A stretch of DNA of 64,000 nucleotides, taken from Janthinobacterium sp. 17J80-10. GTDB lineage: Bacteria > Pseudomonadota > Gammaproteobacteria > Burkholderiales > Burkholderiaceae_D. Below, one piece after another: positions 20,820 to 27,945 of this stretch. The translations under genes and the position numbers were made by a program. The notes beneath the pieces are model-generated. The model made no database searches. It worked only from the letters and a program-made list of their open reading frames with translations, and was not told the DNA's origin. How positions within the stretch are numbered: position 1 is the first letter of the stretch; every line of letters starts with the position of its first letter. Location of the stretch: assembly GCF_004114795.1 (NCBI RefSeq), contig NZ_CP035311.1, positions 124,001 through 188,000 of the forward strand, given 5' to 3'.

Positions 20820-21839
20820 ATGGACGCCACCCTGCGCAATACCCTGGAACAAATGCCGAAGGCAGAGCTTCATATCCACATCGAAGGCTCGCTGGAGCCG
20901 GAACTCATCTTTGCCCTGGCGCGCCGCAACGGCGTTGTCCTGCCGTATGCCTCGGTCGAGGCGCTGCGCAGCGCCTACGCCTTCACGAACCTGCAATCCT
21001 TCCTCGACATTTACTATGCCGGCGCCAGCGTGCTGCTGACCGAGCCTGACTTTTATGACATGACCATGGCGTACCTGGCGCGCGCGCACGACGACCATGT
21101 TCGGCATGTGGAAATCTTTTTCGACCCGCAAACCCATACCGCCCGCGGCGTGGCATTTGCGACCGTGATCGGCGGCATCTACCGCGCGCTGCAGGATGCC
21201 CGGGCGCAGTGGGGCATGAGCGGTGCGCTGATCATGTGTTTTTTGCGCCACCTGCCCGAAGCGGAGGCATTCGCCACGCTCGAAGACGCCCTGCCTTACC
21301 GCGACAAGTTCATCGGCGTGGGGCTGGACTCTTCCGAACGCGGCCATCCGCCGGAAAAATTCACCAGGGTATTTGCGCGCTGCCGCGCACTGGGCTTGCA
21401 TCTGGTCGCGCATGCCGGCGAAGAAGGCCCAGCCCAATACATCACGACCGCGCTGGATGACTTGCATGTGGAACGCATCGACCACGGCGTGGCTTGCCTG
21501 CAGGACCCGGCGCTGGTCGAGCGCCTGGTGCGCCAGCAGACGGCGTTGACGGTATGTCCGCTATCGAACATCAAGCTGTGCGTATTCGAGCGGATGGAAA
21601 ACCACAACCTGCTGGCGTTGCTGGACGCGGGCATTGCCGCAACCGTCAATTCCGACGACCCGGCCTACTTCGGCGGCTACCTCAACGCCAATCTGCTTGC
21701 CGCATTCGAGGCCTTGCCCCTGACCCGCGAACACGCGCACCGGCTGGCACGCAACAGCTTTGCTGCAGCCTTTCTGCCACCGGCAGAAAAGGCGGCCTAT
21801 CTGCGCGAAGTCGAGGCGTTTTTCAGCCAGCAGCCATAA
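20820..21839 (+). CDS. Adenine deaminase, adenosine-deaminase-like family
   Basis: Predicted zinc hydrolase converting adenine to hypoxanthine in purine salvage; 339 aa. Zinc ligands are visible in [15 protein letters not shown] (His18, His20), HAGEEG and the C-terminal [10 protein letters not shown]. The last motif is characteristic of the adenine-acting branch ([10 protein letters not shown]), not of true adenosine deaminases. An ATG at 20766 would add 18 residues with no better ribosome-binding site; the ATG at 20820 matches the family N terminus. It follows lysR by about 60 bases on the same strand but is probably unrelated to it. Adenosine deaminase activity cannot be excluded from sequence alone. 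Confidence 0.88.
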   Translation: MDATLRNTLEQMPKAELHIHIEGSLEPELIFALARRNGVVLPYASVEALRSAYAFTNLQSFLDIYYAGASVLLTEPDFYDMTMAYLARAHDDHVRHVEIFFDPQTHTARGVAFATVIGGIYRALQDARAQWGMSGALIMCFLRHLPEAEAFATLEDALPYRDKFIGVGLDSSERGHPPEKFTRVFARCRALGLHLVAHAGEEGPAQYITTALDDLHVERIDHGVACLQDPALVERLVRQQTALTVCPLSNIKLCVFERMENHNLLALLDAGIAATVNSDDPAYFGGYLNANLLAAFEALPLTREHAHRLARNSFAAAFLPPAEKAAYLREVEAFFSQQP

Positions 21840-21879
21840 AGTCCCTACAATTCATACAAGACGAGCAAAGGAGAATGTC

Positions 21880-22053
21880 ATGACGCCCTACCGGCAAATC
21901 CCCATGGTGGTCAAGATGCGTGGCCTGTCCATTATCCAGACCATGGTGATCCTGGCGATCATCGGCATCGTCGGCTCGCTGCTGGCCAACTACGTCATCG
22001 ACAAGCGCTGCGAAGCCGAGCCGACAAGGGAAATCTGCGCCAGGCGGCAATAG
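21880..22053 (+). CDS. Small single-pass membrane protein
   Basis: A 57-aa protein with one hydrophobic helix (about 18-40, MVILAIIGIVGSLLANYVI) and a charged tail with two cysteines (KRCEAEPTREICARRQ). The start has a strong AAAGGAGA ribosome-binding site eight bases upstream. The N terminus MRGLSIIQTMVILAIIGIVGS loosely resembles a type IV pilin-like helix, but no prepilin cleavage site (GFTLIE) is present. It is close behind the deaminase gene (40 bases) and may be cotranscribed. Function unknown. Confidence 0.65.
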   Translation: MTPYRQIPMVVKMRGLSIIQTMVILAIIGIVGSLLANYVIDKRCEAEPTREICARRQ

Positions 22054-22065
22054 AGGCACCAGACG

Positions 22066-22734
22066 CTACAATGCCTTGGGCCGGGAGGATTGTTCGGCGC
22101 TTTCCGCCAGTTTTTTATTTTTTTCGGTCAGGGTCTCGATCAGTCCATCGATGCCGGCGCGGTTGATTTCCGACGTAAAGGTATTTCTATAGGCTTCGCT
22201 CATCCATACGCCAACCACGTTGACGTCAAAAATCTTCCAGCCGTCCGGCGTCTTCGCCATCCTGTAACTGACCCGGATCGGTTCGCCGCTGCGCTTGCGT
22301 TTCTGCACCACTTCGAAACGCACCTCCACTTCGGTTGCGCCCGGCTCGGCGCGCAGGGGCAGGAATTTCAAGGGATAGTCTTCCTTGATTTGCGACATGG
22401 CACCGGCATAGGTGTACATCAACAAGTCACGAAATTCGTTGATCAGTCGGTCTTTCTGTTCCGGGGTAGCGGCGCGCCAGTGGCGGCCCACTGCCAGTGC
22501 GGTGGCGCGCTGGAAATCGGCATGTGGCAGAATTTTTTCATTGACCACGGCAACGATGCGCTGACGATTGCCCGCCTGAATTTGCGGATCACGCGTTGCC
22601 AGGTGGATGATTTCCTCGCTGACGCGCTTGACCAGCACATCTGGGGCTTCCTGCGCAGACACCTGGCTTGCCAGCGCCAGCACGGTAAAGAGCATGCCGG
22701 CGAATGCCGCTGCCCGGTGACGGATTGTTTTCAT
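22066..22734 (-). CDS. MlaC/Tgt2-family phospholipid-binding periplasmic protein
   Basis: A 222-aa exported protein of the MlaC (Ttg2D) family, which carries phospholipids between the outer membrane and the MlaFEDB transporter. A signal peptide (AAFAGMLFTVLALASQVSA) precedes the mature domain. Family features include HWRAATPEQKDRLINEFRDLL, YAGAMSQIKEDY and WKIFDVNVVGVWMSEAYRN. The ATG at 22734 has AAAGGCAG upstream; the frame is open to 22830 but those codons lack a signal-peptide start. No mlaA, B, D, E or F is nearby, so this is an orphan copy, possibly a hopanoid- or stress-linked paralogue. Confidence 0.88.
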   Translation of the reverse strand: MKTIRHRAAAFAGMLFTVLALASQVSAQEAPDVLVKRVSEEIIHLATRDPQIQAGNRQRIVAVVNEKILPHADFQRATALAVGRHWRAATPEQKDRLINEFRDLLMYTYAGAMSQIKEDYPLKFLPLRAEPGATEVEVRFEVVQKRKRSGEPIRVSYRMAKTPDGWKIFDVNVVGVWMSEAYRNTFTSEINRAGIDGLIETLTEKNKKLAESAEQSSRPKAL

Positions 22735-22966
22735 GTGTCTGCCTTTACCCTGTCGCCACTGCATTTTCCGGGGCCTGCCACTGCCATATTGTGTGACAGC
22801 GGTGCGGCCATAAGTCATGCAAGATTCCAATTGCCATCTTGCGCTTTCCGCGAACGGATTTATTGTTGCGCATTAAATAATCCAGTGACATCTCCGGCAG
22901 GCGGCCCCTCGTCCGGTGCTTTCTGACAGCGGCGGCGCCTTGGCGCTGACGGCCACTTCGCCAGCC

Positions 22967-24541
22967 TTATCCTTGCTGCCGCTGCGCTTCCAGCCGGCTG
23001 GCCAATTCTGCAGGCGACATCGGCTTGCCGAACAGCCAGCCCTGTGCGTAATGTACACCGTGTTCGCGCAAATAGTGCGCCTGTGCTTCCGTCTCGACGC
23101 CTTCGGCGATAATTTTCAGCTTGAGCGATTTCGCCATTTCAATGATATGCAGGATGACCTGGCTGGTGGCCGATTCGGTGCCGATGGTGTCGACGAACGA
23201 TTTGTCGATCTTCAGGTAATCCAGTTCGAACGTGGTCAGGTACGACAGGCTCGAATAGCCGGTGCCAAAATCATCGATGGCGACGCAAATGCTCATCTTG
23301 CGAATGTCGCGGATAGTCTGGGCGACATGCTTTGCATTGAGAAAGCCTCGTTCGGTTGCTTCCACCATGATGCCGCCGGGTCCGATGCCCGCTTTTTTGA
23401 TCATGTCATGCAGTTCGTTGACAATATCGTTGCTTTGGAGATCCTCTGGCGATAAGTTGATGCCGACATGGAAATCCGTGTTCCGTTGCAATAGCTCGGC
23501 AATGTCGCGTACGACCAGCGCCATCACTTTGCGGGTCAATTGCCTGATCAGGCCATTTCCCTCCGCGGCGTGGATGAACAGGTCAGGCGCCAGCACTTCG
23601 CCATCTTTGCGGCGCCAGCGGATCAGCGCTTCGGCGCCATGCCAGCTGCCGCTTTGCAGATCGACCAGCGGCTGATAGAGCAGGAAGAACTCATCCGCGC
23701 GCAGCGCAACGCGCAGCAGCGCTGGTAGCGACAACTGCTGCCGTGTCAGGTAAAACACCGCGAACGCCAGCATGAGGCCCGCCGCAATTCCCACTGGTAC
23801 CACCAACAGTGCTGTGCGGCGCATCCCCGCGCGCAGATAGGTGGCCGGCACGGCAGCGTAGGCAGTAAAGGCATTCAGTCCGGAATACTCGGTCGCGACG
23901 ATATAGTCACCGTCGAAGCGCCGGTTTTTTTGTCCCGGCCTTGTGCCTTCCAGCCATTCCGGCTTGAACGCCCCACGGTTCATGAGCGGCTTGCCATCCT
24001 GGCCAACCAGGCCAATCGCCATGTCTGGCCGGTACATTGCCACGTCCAGCGGCAAGGATCGATGCACAATCGCCGCATAGCCACTTTGCTCGCGCGTGGA
24101 AATCGTGAATCGCATGGTCGGCGCAAACGGCAGCACGACCGAGGCGCGTATGCTGACCCCGGTAATATTCACATAGTCCGGTGCGCCTATGGCAATGCCG
24201 ACGCCGTGACTGCCCAGCGAAGAACACATGAGTTTATTGTTGGCAACATACCCCACTGTCTGGAGATTGGTCGAACCGACGTCGATTTCGCGCATGCGCT
24301 CGATGTTTTCCAATGAGCATGGATCGGCGGACCGCGCGGCCTCCAGCTTGTCAAATGCAGCCAGGATCTGCAGGCTGGTTTCGTCGCTGCGACGCAGGAC
24401 TTCGCTGGCAAGACTGGCGGCGCGCACTCTTTCTTCGTCGAGGCTCTGGCTGCCCGCCACGTACAGCGCAACCAGGATCGGCGCCGCGATGGCAATCAGG
24501 CCGACAACCAGTGCCATGACGATGGCGGCACGTTTTCTCAA
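22967..24541 (-). CDS. CSS-motif sensor EAL phosphodiesterase
   Basis: Membrane cyclic-di-GMP phosphodiesterase of the CSS-EAL type, 524 aa. A helix (about 5-28) leads into a periplasmic CSS domain (about 30-240) holding DPCS (Cys75) and MCSS (Cys106), then a second helix (243-266) and the EAL domain (275-515). Conserved residues are GAEALIRW (EAL at 304-306), DDFGTGYSSLSYL and IIAEGVETE; the EATERGF variant is usual in this group. In Escherichia coli such proteins respond to the periplasmic thiol state through the cysteines. The frame is open to 24622, but AAGGAG lies six bases before a TTG at 24541, which also places the first helix correctly, so TTG is chosen as the start. Confidence 0.9.
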   Translation of the reverse strand: MRKRAAIVMALVVGLIAIAAPILVALYVAGSQSLDEERVRAASLASEVLRRSDETSLQILAAFDKLEAARSADPCSLENIERMREIDVGSTNLQTVGYVANNKLMCSSLGSHGVGIAIGAPDYVNITGVSIRASVVLPFAPTMRFTISTREQSGYAAIVHRSLPLDVAMYRPDMAIGLVGQDGKPLMNRGAFKPEWLEGTRPGQKNRRFDGDYIVATEYSGLNAFTAYAAVPATYLRAGMRRTALLVVPVGIAAGLMLAFAVFYLTRQQLSLPALLRVALRADEFFLLYQPLVDLQSGSWHGAEALIRWRRKDGEVLAPDLFIHAAEGNGLIRQLTRKVMALVVRDIAELLQRNTDFHVGINLSPEDLQSNDIVNELHDMIKKAGIGPGGIMVEATERGFLNAKHVAQTIRDIRKMSICVAIDDFGTGYSSLSYLTTFELDYLKIDKSFVDTIGTESATSQVILHIIEMAKSLKLKIIAEGVETEAQAHYLREHGVHYAQGWLFGKPMSPAELASRLEAQRQQG

Positions 24542-24820
24542 CTCGGTCTCCTTGACTCGCACATCGCATCGCCTGCGGTTTGATTTACCCAGTAATGTTC
24601 TATGGATCGCGGCAGCCTGCAATATCCTTTTTCTGCTGCAGCTGCGTTCTCTTACTCTATATGATTCTCCACATGCTTTTGGTTTTTTCCATTGGGGCCA
24701 CGCGTTCGCACGCCCCTGTGGCTCTTCACTTTATTTGCTGCAAGACAATCTCCTGTCTGAATTAATTTTTCGCGAATTTGTTCCGCATTACAATTGGCTT
24801 TTCACCCTGGAGCGCCTATC

Positions 24821-25966
24821 GTGCCGCAGCAACCTGCTGACTCACCGCTTCGTCTGACTGGTTTTCGCACGGTATTCGCCTGCCTGTTTCTGGCCGGAGC
24901 CGCCACCTTCACGATGCCCCAACCTGCCCATGCGCTGAGCTGCGGCGTCCATGAAAAAAGCGTGTGCAAGGGAGAGGACAAGCAGTTTGCCGGCGGATTC
25001 AATCCCGGCACTGGCTACGGTGGCTTTGGCGGCGGCGCGTGCCGGGCGCGGCAGACGCCCGTGATTTTTATCCACGGTAATGCCGATGGTTCCGTGAGCT
25101 GGGATGCCCCGCCGGGCAATGTTGCCGGCTATCCGACGCCGCCACGTTCCGTGTATGCGGAAATGAAGGCGCGCGGCTACCAGGATTGCGAATTATTTGG
25201 GGTGACCTATCTTTCGGCGGAAGAACGCAAGCTGGAAAACGTCGGCAAGAATTATCACCAGCCAGCCAAATATCGCATCATTCATGATTTCATCCTGGCG
25301 GTGCAAGCCTATACCGGCAAGCCGCAAGTCGATATCGTGGCCCATTCGCTGGGTGTGACGCAAACGCTGGCGACCTTGCACTACTACAAGATGTCTGGCT
25401 CTGTGCGCAAGTTCGTCAATATCGCCGGTGGCCTGCGCGGCTTGGCCAGTTGCCAGCTGACCGGCTTTGCCAACCCGCAGGCGCCGACCTGCGGATCGCA
25501 AAATTTAGCAGACGGCAATACCTTCGGTTTTTATCCGGAAGGTTATGCCGGCGTACTGTGGGTGAGCAACCCGTGGACCGGCACCGGCACGCCCAGATCG
25601 TTGCGGCAAGCGCCCAAGCATGCTGCTGCCACGACGTTTTATACCATTAGCGCAGGCAACAGGGACGAGGTGGCTTGCGCTGCGTCGGGCTTCCACTCCG
25701 GCTGCCATCTCACCAGCAAATTCGACGCTGCGCCCAACGTGCGGGCACAAATCGACATCGGCGCCGGCGCAGATGCGGCGCAACTCGACCTGGACTGGTC
25801 GGACAAATCGCCCTTCAATCGCATGGGCGGCGATGCCAGCAATGGCATTGGCCACTTCCGCGCCAAGGATAATGCCGGCACCATCATTTACCGAATGCTG
25901 CAAACGGATTGCCGCGGCCTGGCATGCGCCCAGGAGTATCGCTATGGGCCCAAATCGGCTTACTAA
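24821..25966 (+). CDS. PhaZ7-like extracellular poly(3-hydroxybutyrate) depolymerase
   Basis: A secreted lipase-like hydrolase, 381 aa with a signal peptide ending AHA before LSCG. The mature protein closely follows PhaZ7 of Paucimonas lemoignei, which degrades native amorphous PHB: GYGGFGGGACRARQTPVIF, RSVYAEMKARGYQDCELFG, PQVDIVAHSLGV, WVSNPWTGTG and the end EYRYGPKSAY. The catalytic triad is readable, in chosen-start numbering, as Ser176 (AHSLG), Asp282 (GNRDEV) and His345 (GIGHFR). The lipase box is AHSLG rather than AHSMG. The GTG at 24821 has GGAG eight bases upstream and is preferred to a TTG nine codons earlier. The comparison is from memory; an esterase role is the alternative. Confidence 0.88.
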   Translation: MPQQPADSPLRLTGFRTVFACLFLAGAATFTMPQPAHALSCGVHEKSVCKGEDKQFAGGFNPGTGYGGFGGGACRARQTPVIFIHGNADGSVSWDAPPGNVAGYPTPPRSVYAEMKARGYQDCELFGVTYLSAEERKLENVGKNYHQPAKYRIIHDFILAVQAYTGKPQVDIVAHSLGVTQTLATLHYYKMSGSVRKFVNIAGGLRGLASCQLTGFANPQAPTCGSQNLADGNTFGFYPEGYAGVLWVSNPWTGTGTPRSLRQAPKHAAATTFYTISAGNRDEVACAASGFHSGCHLTSKFDAAPNVRAQIDIGAGADAAQLDLDWSDKSPFNRMGGDASNGIGHFRAKDNAGTIIYRMLQTDCRGLACAQEYRYGPKSAY

Positions 25967-26058
25967 AGCTTGCCATGTGCCTGAAGTTTGTTCAAACGCA
26001 ATAACTGGAGTTTGTCACCGGAAAATAATTGGTGTTTTGACAACTGGATGACACCAAG

Positions 26059-26349
26059 ATGATGAATCCGAACCTCGTTGCCGCGGCCCAGCATGGCAGC
26101 GCGTCGGTTGCGTTGCGCGCGGAAGCCTATCTGGCCAGCCTGCATGAAACCTCGGGAAACAACCTCACGGCCAACCTGGCGAACGGCATGGCGCTGGTGT
26201 CGGGACTATTGTGCGGCAAGCCGGATAATGCCCCCGCACAGGAACTGCACCGGGCGTTGGCAAAGCTGGTACTGGCAAAAATGCAGCGCATTGCGCGCGA
26301 CACCAGCATGGGTCGCCAACAAGAAGCCTATCCCTGCTTTACCTCTTAA
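26059..26349 (+). CDS. Hypothetical protein
   Basis: A 96-aa protein that I do not recognise. It is alanine- and leucine-rich and mostly helical, with ELHRALAKLVLAKMQRIAR near the end, and has no export signal. Two ATG codons stand in tandem at 26059 and 26062, and the upstream Shine-Dalgarno sequence is weak (GGATG). It lies 92 bases after the depolymerase gene on the same strand, so cotranscription is possible. Codon use is like its neighbours. Confidence 0.5.
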   Translation: MMNPNLVAAAQHGSASVALRAEAYLASLHETSGNNLTANLANGMALVSGLLCGKPDNAPAQELHRALAKLVLAKMQRIARDTSMGRQQEAYPCFTS

Positions 26350-26385
26350 GCCAAAAGCAAGCGCCATCCGGCACCCGCTGCACGG

Positions 26386-26637
26386 CTATTTGCTCAGGCC
26401 GTCGACCAGCACGTGGCCTTTGATGAAGCCAGCCTGAATCGCGGCCGCGCGGTTGGGATAATCGCCGTCGTCGCCGGACTCGCCTATGACTTCGCTATCG
26501 CTGCTGGGGTCTTCTCCCGGCCAGGCAATGCGTACGGCGTAATCCCAACATGCGCGGGAACCTTCGTGGGGCAATGCAGTGACATAAATTTCCATGTCCT
26601 TGTACAGCTCGGTTTGCCAATCCTGTTCGCTTGCCAT
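26386..26637 (-). CDS. Hypothetical acidic protein
   Basis: An 83-aa, strongly acidic cytosolic protein of unknown function, with WPGEDPSSDSEVIGESGDDG in the centre. The ATG at 26637 has a full AGGAGG five bases upstream, strong support for a real gene. It is 76 bases downstream of the LexA-box gene on the same strand and could be in the same transcript, though it has its own ribosome-binding site. It overlaps nothing else. Confidence 0.65.
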   Translation of the reverse strand: MASEQDWQTELYKDMEIYVTALPHEGSRACWDYAVRIAWPGEDPSSDSEVIGESGDDGDYPNRAAAIQAGFIKGHVLVDGLSK

Positions 26638-26713
26638 GACCACCTCCTGTATTGTTCAGCATAGTGGATTATGCAGACGATAGCAGGACAATCTTCAAGC
26701 GTGCCGCAATCGT

Positions 26714-26938
26714 TCAGCGGGCTTTCGACAACACGATCAGCCAGCGGCGCAGCAACAGGATATGCAGATGACCAGGAGCAACGCCCGGGTTGCATTCAAG
26801 AAGAGGATGCGCGCGGTAATAGCGCGTGCGGCAATCACGCCCGATGGAAACTTCGCGGCGGCCAACCCGCAGCTGGATGCTGGTTGCCACGTAACCGGGA
26901 TGGAAACTGGTAGGGAGGGAAGACGTCAGGTTTGCCAT
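26714..26938 (-). CDS. Small basic protein, predicted SOS-regulated
   Basis: A 74-aa arginine-rich protein that I do not recognise. It starts MANLTSSLPTSFHPGYVATS, has the basic centre VGRREVSIGRDCRTRYYRAH, and ends HLHILLLRRWLIVLSKAR, a short amphipathic or hydrophobic tail. The ATG at 26938 follows AAAGG by eight bases. What makes it notable is its upstream region: two perfect CTGT-N8-ACAG LexA boxes 60-100 bases before the start, with no other gene they could serve on this strand. It may be a DNA-damage-induced small protein or membrane-active peptide, but the function is unknown and the frame itself needs proof. Confidence 0.55.
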   Translation of the reverse strand: MANLTSSLPTSFHPGYVATSIQLRVGRREVSIGRDCRTRYYRAHPLLECNPGVAPGHLHILLLRRWLIVLSKAR

Positions 26939-26997
26939 GGTGCTAGCCTTTCTTGTATGTTATTGACATTGAACGCAACGCCACTTTAGCACGAACA

Positions 26998-27013
26998 CTG
27001 TACGAATACACAG
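26998..27013 (-). promoter_or_regulatory. LexA (SOS) box 1
   Basis: CTGTACGAATACACAG fits CTGT-N8-ACAG exactly, the LexA operator of gamma- and betaproteobacteria. It lies 60 bases upstream of the ATG at 26938. Confidence 0.8.
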
Positions 27014-27019
27014 TATTAA

Positions 27020-27035
27020 CTGTATTAATAAACAG
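27020..27035 (-). promoter_or_regulatory. LexA (SOS) box 2
   Basis: CTGTATTAATAAACAG is a second exact CTGT-N8-ACAG, centred 22 bases from the first, about two helical turns, so two LexA dimers could bind the same DNA face. A possible minus-strand promoter overlaps it: TTGAAA (27059-27054) and TACTGT (27037-27032) with a 16-base spacer. Confidence 0.8.
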
Positions 27036-27104
27036 TATTTTAAATGGTGTTGTTTTCAAGTCAATTGCATGAAAGGCCACTCAGGCACAGCGGCATGCTG
27101 GCAT

Positions 27105-27130
27105 AAAAAACGGCAGCCTAGGCTGCCGTT
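27105..27130 (-). terminator. Rho-independent terminator of the PEP-CTERM gene
   Basis: The arm AACGGCAGCC and its exact complement meet around TA, and the minus strand continues into a run of T, 20 bases after the PEP-CTERM stop codon. Confidence 0.9.
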
Positions 27131-27149
27131 GTTGTCTGGCTTGGTGCGA

Positions 27150-27764
27150 TTACTTCTGGCGACGACGGCCCAGCAGGAATGCCGCCAGTCCCAGGCCCAG
27201 CAGCGCCAGGGGTGCCGGTTCCGGCACTTCTGCTGCAGCAACATACTTGAAATCATCGAGAATGAAATAATCGTACGTGTAGTTGCTTTGGTCGGTCAGC
27301 ACGGCGTAAGCAATCGGCGCGTTGTCGGTGCCGCCGATGAAGCCGACGTACTGGCCGGACTGGGCAGCGATGTTCAGCGTGCCAAGCAGCGAGCCGCCGA
27401 CGCCGAACAGGTCGATGGTCCAGGGCTGGTCAGCCGCGCCCCAAGAAAAACCGAAGGCGGAAACCGGGTTGGCAAACGCAATGGTGAACGGGCTGTCGCT
27501 GGACTGGCTGGCGATGTAATTGCCGCTGGCGCCATAGCTGCCGGAATAAGTGTTTTCAACAAACAGGGGCTGGTTGCCGCTGAAGGTGACAAAGCTGTTA
27601 AAGGTACGCGAGGTGAAGGAGCCGGTGGCTTCCGCATTGAAATCAAGTACGGTGGCGCCGTTCAGGGCAGGATCGGCGCTGCTGGAAATCAGTGCTGCAG
27701 CAGAGGCGGCGCTTGCCGACAGCATCAGGGTGGCGGCAATCAGGAAGTGCTTGAAGCTTTTCAT
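27150..27764 (-). CDS. PEP-CTERM sorting-domain protein
   Basis: An exported protein, 204 aa, with a signal peptide (LIAATLMLSASAASA) and a C-terminal sorting signal: VPEPAPLALLGLGLAAFLL and then GRRRQK. PEP-CTERM signals are cut by an exosortase, and the proteins are sent to the surface or the exopolysaccharide matrix. The body (about 30-175) is Ser/Gly/Asn-rich beta structure of unknown function. The ATG at 27764 follows AAAGGA. No exosortase or EPS gene is in this window, so the sorting machinery must lie elsewhere. An exact-spacing sigma-54 promoter stands about 80-100 bases upstream, which fits reported RpoN/PrsR control of such genes. Confidence 0.93.
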   Translation of the reverse strand: MKSFKHFLIAATLMLSASAASAAALISSSADPALNGATVLDFNAEATGSFTSRTFNSFVTFSGNQPLFVENTYSGSYGASGNYIASQSSDSPFTIAFANPVSAFGFSWGAADQPWTIDLFGVGGSLLGTLNIAAQSGQYVGFIGGTDNAPIAYAVLTDQSNYTYDYFILDDFKYVAAAEVPEPAPLALLGLGLAAFLLGRRRQK

Positions 27765-27845
27765 GGGAATCCTTTGCTTGGGTATTTGAAGGTGCCTGTC
27801 CCAAGAGGAACAAGCTGCCATTAATTTGCAATTTGGAATCATTAA

Positions 27846-27861
27846 TGCAAAAGTCAGGCCA
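27846..27861 (-). promoter_or_regulatory. Sigma-54-type (-24/-12) promoter of the PEP-CTERM gene
   Basis: The minus strand reads TGGCCTGACTTTTGCA, matching TGGCAC-N5-TTGC with GG and GC at exactly the required spacing. The predicted start site near 27835 gives a 70-base leader. An AT-rich inverted repeat AAATTTC/GAAATTT (27896-27915) upstream may be part of an activator site. Confidence 0.6.
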
Positions 27862-27945
27862 CCCAAGACAAGTGATTGTTTTTATTGGGAAATCTAAATT
27901 TCGTTAAAGAAATTTTCATGCTGCTGTAAATATTTCCGACAGATA

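Noticed and set aside
26762-26989. 75-codon plus-strand frame overlapping the LexA-box gene
   Set aside because: It runs toward the LexA boxes rather than away from them and lacks a ribosome-binding site; the minus-strand frame fits the promoter better.
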